Assembly: GCA_016780695.1 (NCBI GenBank)
Contig: JADHLK010000099.1
Coordinates: 1 to 5,710, forward strand
DNA from: Alphaproteobacteria bacterium
Lineage (GTDB): Bacteria; Pseudomonadota; Alphaproteobacteria; Puniceispirillales; Puniceispirillaceae
Direction: 5' to 3'
Length of the DNA stretch: 5,710 bases
Of the stretch, positions 1 to 5,093 are shown piece after piece (within the stretch, counting starts at the first letter, position 1; every line of letters starts with the position of its first letter). The notes beneath the pieces are model-generated. The model was not told the origin of the DNA. It saw nothing but the letters and a program-made list of their open reading frames with translations, and made no database searches. The position numbers and the translations under genes are program-made.

Positions 1-186
1 AGCGCTTTTCTGGTCATTCTTGGCCAGATTGGACAGGGTCTCATCAGACAGCACAACCCCCCAGCCAAAAGTATCATCTGCCTTGTTTCGCTCCAGAATA
101 GTGATCTCATGCGCCGGGTCGCGCAGTTTCATGCTGATGGCAAAATATAATCCGGCCGGCCCTCCGCCCAAGCAAACAATCTTCAA
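1..186 (-). CDS. Salicylyl-CoA 5-hydroxylase / 2-aminobenzoyl-CoA monooxygenase-type flavoprotein, N-terminal 62 residues (runs off left edge)
   Basis: This gene reads leftward and is cut by the window edge after exactly 62 codons. The N-terminus carries a Rossmann FAD-binding motif, GGGPAGLYFA at residues 7-16, an acidic end of the second beta strand (LER, 31-33), and the stretch DDTFGWGVVLSDETL (37-51). I recognise that stretch as typical of bifunctional salicylyl-CoA 5-hydroxylase / anthraniloyl-CoA monooxygenase proteins. Family members are about 760-780 residues, with an FAD monooxygenase half fused to an Old Yellow Enzyme-like reductase half; only the FAD-binding start is visible here. 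In the anthranilate version the enzyme hydroxylates and reduces the ring of 2-aminobenzoyl-CoA. The start is a TTG at 184-186, chosen because GGAGG lies 6 bases upstream and the FAD motif begins at the usual distance; no ATG fits. It is divergent from the thioesterase gene. Salicylyl-CoA as substrate cannot be excluded. Confidence 0.82.
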   Translation of the reverse strand, partial: MKIVCLGGGPAGLYFAISMKLRDPAHEITILERNKADDTFGWGVVLSDETLSNLAKNDQKSA

Positions 187-192
187 GATTAG

Positions 193-197
193 CCTCC
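193..197 (-). promoter_or_regulatory. Shine-Dalgarno that fixes the TTG start of the monooxygenase
   Basis: The minus strand reads GGAGG here, 6 bases before the TTG at 186-184. This supports a TTG start rather than the first internal ATG at residue 19, which would delete the FAD-binding glycine motif. Confidence 0.75.
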
Positions 198-210
198 GTA
201 GATGGTGTTG

Positions 211-227
211 CCCGATATGCAATCGGG
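211..227. repeat. Inverted repeat CCCGAT-N5-ATCGGG, possible operator
   Basis: Two perfect 6-base arms flank the spacer ATGCA. The repeat lies 24 bases before the TTG start of the monooxygenase and just downstream, on the minus strand, of a TTTATA element at 231-236 that could be a -10 box. Transcription from such a box would begin inside the repeat, a usual place for a repressor site. It could also form a short hairpin in the mRNA leader. The pairing is seen directly; the operator role is inferred. Confidence 0.4.
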
Positions 228-353
228 TCTTATAAACTTGGCATTGCTGCCTATTAATTTCAATCCTAAAATATTAAGCTTGTAATTTTTATACCTGTGG
301 GTAGGCTTAAATAAACAGCTAGGGAAAAAGTAACGGGCAGATGCGCAAAGCGA

Positions 354-381
354 TTGACCCGGCCTGCAAGATGGCTATTCT
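354..381 (+). promoter_or_regulatory. Candidate sigma70-type promoter for the thioesterase-Rid unit
   Basis: TTGACC at 354-359 and TATTCT at 376-381 are separated by 16 bases, close to the consensus hexamers and within the accepted spacing range. The predicted start, near 388, would leave a leader of about 105 bases before the thioesterase ATG. The assignment rests only on resemblance to consensus. A short TGCCC-N9-GGGCA inverted repeat (381-399) covers the predicted start. Confidence 0.35.
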
Positions 382-479
382 GCCCTCCGGTCGCGGGCAC
401 CGTATGAAACAGGGAGTAAGATCAGTGATTTTTGGATGTGTTTGCATGGATCAATCAGGCTGTTCACAAAATAATTCGC

Positions 480-485
480 AAGGGG
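480..485 (+). promoter_or_regulatory. Ribosome binding site of the thioesterase gene
   Basis: AAGGGG sits 7 bases before the ATG at 493. It supports this start, which also places the catalytic-Asp motif at the residue position usual for the family. Confidence 0.6.
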
Positions 486-492
486 CGCACGC

Positions 493-927
493 ATGACGAT
501 TTACCGTCAAGAATTGCCGGTGATGTTTCAGCATTGTGACCCGGCCGGTATTGTATTTTATCCGCGTTATTTTGAGATGATGAATTGGGTAGTGGAACGC
601 TTTTTCGAAGAAGCGGTCGGCTGGCCCTTTTCTCAGATGCACAGTCAGGACCGGCGCGGTATTCCGGCTGTTCAGGTCAGTGCGGAGTTCCGCAGCCCGG
701 CGCGTCTGGGCGATAGGCTGGACTGGCACTTAGCAGTGCAGCGTGTTGGCCGCGCCAGTGCCACCATCCAGCTGCAGGCTTTTGTCGGGGACAGGATGGT
801 TGTTGATGGGCAGGTCAACATCGTTCATTCTGATCTGGACAAGATGCGCTCGCTCAGCTGGACAGATGCGGTACGCGGCCAGCTGGAGGCCCATAAATCG
901 GATATTGGCGATAACAGGGGGAAATAA
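493..927 (+). CDS. 4-hydroxybenzoyl-CoA thioesterase (4HBT) family acyl-CoA thioesterase
   Basis: This 144-residue protein has the length of a single hotdog-fold thioesterase and hydrolyses, by family, an acyl- or aryl-CoA to the free acid and CoA in the cytoplasm. The 4HBT signature is clear at residues 13-28, QHCDPAGIVFYPRYFE. Asp16 corresponds to the catalytic Asp17 of the Pseudomonas 4-hydroxybenzoyl-CoA thioesterase, followed by the conserved Pro-Ala-Gly. The remainder (AEFRSPARLGD, then alternating strand sequence) fits the hotdog sheet. There is no signal peptide or membrane segment. The gene opens a rightward unit, and its TAA overlaps the next ATG by one base (TAATG), so the two are probably translationally coupled. 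In context the substrate is likely an aryl-CoA or ring-modified CoA ester: gentisyl-CoA if the pathway starts from salicylate, or a dead-end CoA ester if from anthranilate. The family call is firm; the substrate is inferred. Confidence 0.88.
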   Translation: MTIYRQELPVMFQHCDPAGIVFYPRYFEMMNWVVERFFEEAVGWPFSQMHSQDRRGIPAVQVSAEFRSPARLGDRLDWHLAVQRVGRASATIQLQAFVGDRMVVDGQVNIVHSDLDKMRSLSWTDAVRGQLEAHKSDIGDNRGK

Positions 928-1325
928 TGGCATTGATTGAGGTTCAGCCGCCAGGGTGGAAGCCGCCAAAAGGGTATGCTAATGGCATGATAGGGACGGG
1001 CAAAATGTTGTTTGTTGGTGGCCAGATAGGCTGGACAAGCGCGCAGAAATTTGAAACGCATGATTTCATCGGCCAGATGCAGCAATGCCTCAGAAATATT
1101 TTGGATGTTGTGCGCGCGGCTGGGGGCGGGCCGGAACATATTGCCCGGCTGACCTGGTTTGTCACTGACAAGCAGGACTATGCCAAACATCAGCGCGAGG
1201 TGGGCGCCGCCTACCGGGAGGTGATGGGCTATCATTTCCCGGCGATGACCATGGTTGTGGTCAGCGCGCTGGTCGAAGAGGAAGCCCTGATCGAGATTGA
1301 AGCCTCGGCCATTTTGCCGGAATAG
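927..1325 (+). CDS. Rid family (YjgF/YER057c/UK114) protein, Arg105-lacking type
   Basis: This 132-residue protein has the normal length and order of the Rid fold: a first strand pair with MLFVGGQIGW (27-36), a helix (QMQQCLRNILDVVRAAGG), the strand HIARLTWFVTD, then HFPAM (103-107) and the C-terminal IEIEA (122-126). Characterised RidA hydrolyses reactive enamines/imines to ketones plus ammonia. Glu123 matches E. coli RidA Glu120, but the position of substrate-binding Arg105 (FPAR in E. coli) is Met107, so this is not an archetypal 2-aminoacrylate deaminase. It follows the thioesterase with a one-base overlap and has its own AGGGGG 5 bases before the ATG. Next to an anthraniloyl-CoA-type monooxygenase, a plausible substrate is the enamine or imine left on the ring after dearomatisation; this is inference. 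The stop lies 2 bases from the convergent ligase stop. Confidence 0.88.
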   Translation: MALIEVQPPGWKPPKGYANGMIGTGKMLFVGGQIGWTSAQKFETHDFIGQMQQCLRNILDVVRAAGGGPEHIARLTWFVTDKQDYAKHQREVGAAYREVMGYHFPAMTMVVVSALVEEEALIEIEASAILPE

Positions 1326-1327
1326 GC

Positions 1328-2938
1328 TTAGCGCAGCCGGAAACGCTGTATCTTACCAGTAGCAGTTTTGGGCAGAGCCTCACAAAAGACAACCGAGCGC
1401 GGATATTTATAAGGGGCAATGCTGGCTTTGACATGATCCTGCAAGGCCTTGATCATCGCTGCATCCGCTGCCGCGCCTTTTGCCAGCACGATATGGGCCT
1501 CAACAATGGCCCCGCGGGCCTCATCCGGCTGGCCAACCACCGCACATTCTGCAACCGCCGGGTGCGCTAGCAAGGCCGCTTCCACCTCCGGGCCAGCGAT
1601 ATTATAGCCAGAGGAGATGATCATATCATCATTGCGGGCGGCAAAATAAAGATAGCCCTCGCTGTCCATGCTGAAGGCATCGCCGGTAATGTTCCAGCCA
1701 TCCATGACATATTTTTGTTGGCGATCATCTGCCAGATAGCGGCACCCGGTCGGCCCGCGCACCGCCAGCCGACCCACCTCACCAGCCGGTAATTCCTCTC
1801 CCTCTGGCCCGATAATGCGGGCTTCATAGCCGCGCACCGGCTTGCCAGTGCAGGCTGGCCGGTGATCCTCCAGCCGGTTGGAGATGAAAATATGCAGCAT
1901 CTCGGTTGCACCAATCCCGTCCAGCAGCGGCTTGCCGGTCTTTTCTATCCAGGCCTGATAGATGGGGGCAGGCAGCGTCTCACCAGCCGAGACCGCACAG
2001 CGCAGCGAGGAAAGATCCGCCCCATCCTCCATCGCTGCCAGCATTACCCGATAGGCGGTGGGCGCAGTAAAGCAAATGGTGGCACGATATTTTTCAATAA
2101 TTTCAATCATATTGGGCGGCGAGGCATCTTCCAGCAGGGTTGCGGCTGCCCCAAAACGCAGCGGAAAAACTGCCAGCCCGCCCAGCCCGAAAGTAAAGGC
2201 CAGCGGCGGTGAGCCAATGAATATATCTTCTGGTGTCACGGCCAGAACTTCAGCTGCATAGCCATCTGCGATAATCAGAATATCGCGGTGAAAATGCATC
2301 GTTGCCTTCGGCTCACCAGTGGTTCCCGAAGTAAAGCCCAGCAGGGCAACATCATCTCTGGAAGTCTTCGCCGCCTGATATTGAACCGGCTTTTCCAGGG
2401 CCAGCCTGTCCAGCTCAGCATCATGGTTTGAGGTGCCGTCAAAGCCGATCACTTTTTTCAGAAATTTGCTGTTTTTGGCACATTCAGCCATCTCATCCAT
2501 CAGCCTTGTATCACACAAGGCAAGGCTGATTTCCGCCTTATTGACGATTTTTTCCAGCTCTCCGGCGCGCAGCATTGGCATGGTATTGACCACCACCGCC
2601 CCGGCCTTGGTCGCAGCCAGCCAGCAGGCCACCATCGCCGGATTATTGGCTGACCTTATCAGCACCCGGTTGCCCGGCTGGACTCCCAGATCAGAAACCA
2701 GCGCATGCGCCAGCCGGTTGCTCCAGTCTGCCAGCTCTTTATAGGTGCGCCGCCGCCCATTGCCGATGAGCGCGGTATGATCCCCAAACCCTTTGGCAAC
2801 CATTGCATCGGTCAGCTCTACCCCGATATTCAGCTCTTCTGGATAGGCAAACCCGTCCATCAGCAAATCCGGCCATTGCCCGGTCGGCGGCAGGTTATCG
2901 CGGGTAAAACTGTCTTGATGAAAAGAGGGGGCCAGCAT
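1328..2938 (-). CDS. 2-aminobenzoate-CoA ligase-like AMP-binding aryl-CoA synthetase
   Basis: This 536-residue protein is a complete ANL-superfamily acyl-CoA synthetase that activates a carboxylate with ATP to an acyl-adenylate and then transfers it to CoA. The motifs are in order: P-loop TSGTTGEPK (203-211), GATE (343-346), WNITGD (415-420), the hinge-region ARNDDMIISSGYN (434-446), and the C-terminal PKTATGK, whose Lys529 is the expected adenylation lysine. The N-terminus (SFHQDSFTRDNLPP, 5-18) and overall length match proteins annotated as 2-aminobenzoate-CoA or benzoate-CoA ligases (abmG-like) rather than fatty acyl-CoA synthetases. The start is supported by AAGGAG at 2952-2947, 8 bases before the ATG. 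It is the last gene of the leftward run, 42 bases after the 3-hydroxyacyl-CoA dehydrogenase. It probably commits the pathway substrate, with anthranilate the best guess given the divergent monooxygenase; salicylate or benzoate are alternatives. Confidence 0.88.
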   Translation of the reverse strand: MLAPSFHQDSFTRDNLPPTGQWPDLLMDGFAYPEELNIGVELTDAMVAKGFGDHTALIGNGRRRTYKELADWSNRLAHALVSDLGVQPGNRVLIRSANNPAMVACWLAATKAGAVVVNTMPMLRAGELEKIVNKAEISLALCDTRLMDEMAECAKNSKFLKKVIGFDGTSNHDAELDRLALEKPVQYQAAKTSRDDVALLGFTSGTTGEPKATMHFHRDILIIADGYAAEVLAVTPEDIFIGSPPLAFTFGLGGLAVFPLRFGAAATLLEDASPPNMIEIIEKYRATICFTAPTAYRVMLAAMEDGADLSSLRCAVSAGETLPAPIYQAWIEKTGKPLLDGIGATEMLHIFISNRLEDHRPACTGKPVRGYEARIIGPEGEELPAGEVGRLAVRGPTGCRYLADDRQQKYVMDGWNITGDAFSMDSEGYLYFAARNDDMIISSGYNIAGPEVEAALLAHPAVAECAVVGQPDEARGAIVEAHIVLAKGAAADAAMIKALQDHVKASIAPYKYPRSVVFCEALPKTATGKIQRFRLR

Positions 2939-2980
2939 TTGTAAATCTCCTTCCCGATAGCGCCGCCCTGCCGGGGCTGG

Positions 2981-3985
2981 TCAGCTGTGCCTGTCCGGCA
3001 GCACTGGCGGCTTGAACACGCCATTCATTTTCAGCATTTCAGCAAATTGACGCATTTTTTCAAGTTTGAAGCTGTCTTGATCGCGGTTTTGCCAATCATA
3101 GATACCCTTGCCCGCGCTCATGCCAGTCTCGCCAGCTTGCATTTTCTCAGCCACAATGGCCGGGGCAGCAAAGCGGTCTTGCTGCATTTCCCTTTGCATA
3201 TAGGCGCTGGCATAATAGAGAATATCCAGCCCGCCCCAATCAATGAATTCCAGCAATCCCAGCACCGCAAAGCGCAGCCCGAACCCATAGCGCACAGCCT
3301 TGTCAATATCTTCGGCACTGGCGACCCCTTCTTCGACCAGCCGGGCCGCTTCATTCATCGCCAGCGCTTGTATGCGCGGCACAATATAGCCGGGGCTGGC
3401 CTTGCAAATGACCGGCACCTTTCCTGCCTCTTCCAAAAGCTCAGTCAGCCGGGCAGTGACTGTTTTATCCGTCTTCTCATGCGGTGAAACCTCAACCAGC
3501 GGCACCAGAAAGGCCGGGTTCAGGAAATGCGCGTTCAGCACCCGCTCCGGGTGGGCTGACCAGCTGGCGACCAAATCTGCCAGAAAGGTAGAGGTGGTAG
3601 AGGCGATAATCGCCGCTTCCGGCAAAACCGTATCCAGCTGGGCAAAAGCCTGTTTTTTCGCCTCTTCGGTCTCCGGCACAGCCTCAAACAGCAGATCACA
3701 CTCAGCCAGCGCCGCCAGCCCGTCCTCATGCGGCAGACAATGGATACGGGCCTGCAGCGTTTCTATTGCCTCAGCGTGCAGCAAATCCAGAGCCGCCAGC
3801 ATGGACAGCATCTGGCCAATATCATCTTTGGCTGCTGCCTGCCAGGCCGCCCAATCATCACGCGGCCGCGAATCTATCAGCAACAGCTCCGCCCCGGCCA
3901 GCGCAAAACAAATACCGATGCCGCGCCCCATCCGCCCGCCGCCATAGGCAGCAATGCGCATATCTTTCAGCGCTTTTTTGGCCAT
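2981..3985 (-). CDS. 3-hydroxyacyl-CoA dehydrogenase family protein
   Basis: This 334-residue NAD-dependent enzyme should oxidise a 3-hydroxyacyl-CoA to the 3-ketoacyl-CoA, as in beta-oxidation. The N-terminal NAD-binding Rossmann motif is GGGRMGRGI (15-23). STTSTF (129-134) supplies the active-site serine position (Ser132), and HFLNPAFLVPLVEV holds the catalytic pair His153 and Glu165 at the usual 12-residue spacing. The helical C-terminal domain begins around SPGYIVPRIQ (197-206) and includes RYGFGLRFAVLG (232-243). One oddity is that the Asn found 50 residues after the catalytic His in classical enzymes (Asn208 in human, Asn188 in clostridial) is Pro203 here, so substrate or chemistry may differ. 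The ATG overlaps the upstream stop (TGATG), and a G-rich Shine-Dalgarno lies in the end of the opine dehydrogenase gene, suggesting tight coupling. It probably handles the alicyclic or ring-opened CoA intermediate; this is inferred. Confidence 0.88.
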   Translation of the reverse strand: MAKKALKDMRIAAYGGGRMGRGIGICFALAGAELLLIDSRPRDDWAAWQAAAKDDIGQMLSMLAALDLLHAEAIETLQARIHCLPHEDGLAALAECDLLFEAVPETEEAKKQAFAQLDTVLPEAAIIASTTSTFLADLVASWSAHPERVLNAHFLNPAFLVPLVEVSPHEKTDKTVTARLTELLEEAGKVPVICKASPGYIVPRIQALAMNEAARLVEEGVASAEDIDKAVRYGFGLRFAVLGLLEFIDWGGLDILYYASAYMQREMQQDRFAAPAIVAEKMQAGETGMSAGKGIYDWQNRDQDSFKLEKMRQFAEMLKMNGVFKPPVLPDRHS

Positions 3986-5079
3986 CAGCCTGCCCCCTCA
4001 ACCAACAGGCGGCTCAGCTCGGCCTTATCCAGATCAGCCAGTCCACAGCTTTGCCAGCTCCGCCCGGTCTGGCGGAAATCCTGACCGGCTGCCACCGACC
4101 CCAGCGCCAGCAACCCGGCTGCGACCGGCATCTCCAGCCCCATCGCCTCTCCCAGCGTGGTCAAAAAGCACAGCCCCATCGCAATATCTTCTGTCATATA
4201 GCGGTGATCTTTCAGGTCCAGCTTTTCATGCCAGTCTCCTGAATCCACCAGCCGGTCATGCGCCAGATTGCCATACATCCAATCAGAAGTGTGATAGTGA
4301 TCACGCAGCGGAAAATGCGGTGGCTGATAGCCCAGCATCTCTCGCAATCTTATCCGCTCTCCATCCAGCGCATCATGCACCGCCCGGATTTCCGGCTGCG
4401 TGCCCTCATTATGAATATCCCATTTGTCAAAATGGACGATAGGGCCGGCATTCATCAAAATCAGCGGCGGGTGAATAATCGGCCCGGCATTCATCAGGGC
4501 AGCGCAAAGCGCATCCTCAACCGGCTCTATCGCATCTGGAAAGGCTTGGCTGATAAGGGCGAGTGCCCGTTCGCTATGGCGGGCCGGATAGACCCCGCTT
4601 GGCAGGCGGGAGGCACGGGTGGTGATCGCCACAGTCTGAAGCCCGTCCTGATCCGGCCGGCGTCTGGTCAGCCAGGGCAAGGTGCCGGTTTCAGCGAAAG
4701 CGACATCTGCCTGTGATCCGGCTGCGCGGCAGGCGGCCGCCATCAGATAGCTGCCAAAAGTACCGGGCGGCAGATAAATTACCTGCCCATCCGCCAGATG
4801 CGGGGCCAGCAGCCCGGCAATATCCATCTGGGCAAAGGCCGGGGCTGGACAGACAATCAGCTCGGCCCCGCGCACCGCCTCGCCCATATCTGCGGTGACA
4901 CAGGCGAGGGCGAGGTCATGGCTGCCAGCATGATCCAGAAGCCGCAGCGGCTGGCCGTCTGCAAGACTGCCAAAAGCGGCGAAGTCGCGACGCCAGAACC
5001 GCACCTGATGACCTGCCAGCGTAAAATCAGCGGCAGCAGCATAGCTGCCATTGCCGCCACCCAAAACCGCTATTTTCAT
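3985..5079 (-). CDS. Opine (octopine/nopaline) dehydrogenase family NAD(P)-dependent oxidoreductase
   Basis: This 364-residue protein has the two-domain plan of opine dehydrogenases. An N-terminal Rossmann domain begins with GGGNGSYAAAADF (7-19), and a C-terminal octopine-dehydrogenase domain carries NAGPIIHPPLILMNAG (197-212) and GTQPEIRAVHDALDGERIR (226-244). His203 in the first motif sits where the conserved family histidine is expected. Characterised members reductively join an amino acid and a 2-oxo acid into a secondary amine, or oxidise such opines back. Which reaction occurs here cannot be read from sequence. ATG at 5079 is preceded by a GGGAGGG (5093-5087). The FAD oxidoreductase stop is 14 bases upstream, and the stop overlaps the next gene's ATG, so it is the middle of an operon. 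Being in a unit with an aryl-CoA ligase suggests an N-substituted aromatic amino acid or imine substrate, but this is speculative. Other dehydrogenases with the same fold are the main alternative. Confidence 0.85.
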   Translation of the reverse strand: MKIAVLGGGNGSYAAAADFTLAGHQVRFWRRDFAAFGSLADGQPLRLLDHAGSHDLALACVTADMGEAVRGAELIVCPAPAFAQMDIAGLLAPHLADGQVIYLPPGTFGSYLMAAACRAAGSQADVAFAETGTLPWLTRRRPDQDGLQTVAITTRASRLPSGVYPARHSERALALISQAFPDAIEPVEDALCAALMNAGPIIHPPLILMNAGPIVHFDKWDIHNEGTQPEIRAVHDALDGERIRLREMLGYQPPHFPLRDHYHTSDWMYGNLAHDRLVDSGDWHEKLDLKDHRYMTEDIAMGLCFLTTLGEAMGLEMPVAAGLLALGSVAAGQDFRQTGRSWQSCGLADLDKAELSRLLVEGAG

Positions 5080-5093
5080 CTCGGCGCCCTCCC

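Larger units (their letters stand above)
187..492. promoter_or_regulatory. Divergent intergenic control region
   Basis: This is the only non-coding stretch of about 300 bases. It separates the leftward monooxygenase from the rightward thioesterase-Rid unit and should carry promoters for both. The part from about 231 to 330 is clearly AT-rich compared with the genes. It contains a 6-base-arm inverted repeat near the monooxygenase start, a small GGCA-TTGC-TGCC palindrome at 240-251, and a sigma70-like promoter candidate facing right. No RNA gene, riboswitch or rho-independent terminator was recognised. No regulator gene lies in the window. Divergent aromatic-degradation units are often controlled by MarR-, TetR- or LysR-type proteins, but nothing here identifies which. 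Confidence 0.6.

Noticed and set aside
20..235. 71-residue plus-strand frame at the left end
   Set aside because: It lies opposite the monooxygenase N-terminus, whose FAD motif and Shine-Dalgarno are clear; the plus-strand product has no recognisable features.
273..286. ATTA-N6-TAAT imperfect palindrome around a HindIII-like AAGCTT
   Set aside because: Four-base AT arms in an AT-rich stretch are expected by chance.
381..399. TGCCC-N9-GGGCA inverted repeat in the thioesterase leader
   Set aside because: The arms are only 5 bases, the spacer is long, and the sequence does not match the repeat at 211-227, so it is not strong enough to call as an operator or a paired site.
451..1235. Open frames on the minus strand opposite the thioesterase and Rid genes (92, 79, 136 and 75 residues)
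   Set aside because: They are shadows of two well-supported plus-strand genes with clear family motifs, and their translations show no recognisable domain.
1326..1350. Possible bidirectional terminator between the convergent genes (AGCG...CGCT)
   Set aside because: It has only a 4-base stem with a 10-base loop, no following T run on either strand, and lies mostly inside the ligase coding sequence.
4440..4500. Near-repeat of NAGPI-x-H within the opine dehydrogenase (residues 197-203 and 210-216), with a 13-base exact DNA match
   Set aside because: The second NAG element is a usual feature of the octopine-dehydrogenase domain and the copies differ at synonymous sites, so convergence or old duplication within a conserved motif is more likely than a recent repeat.
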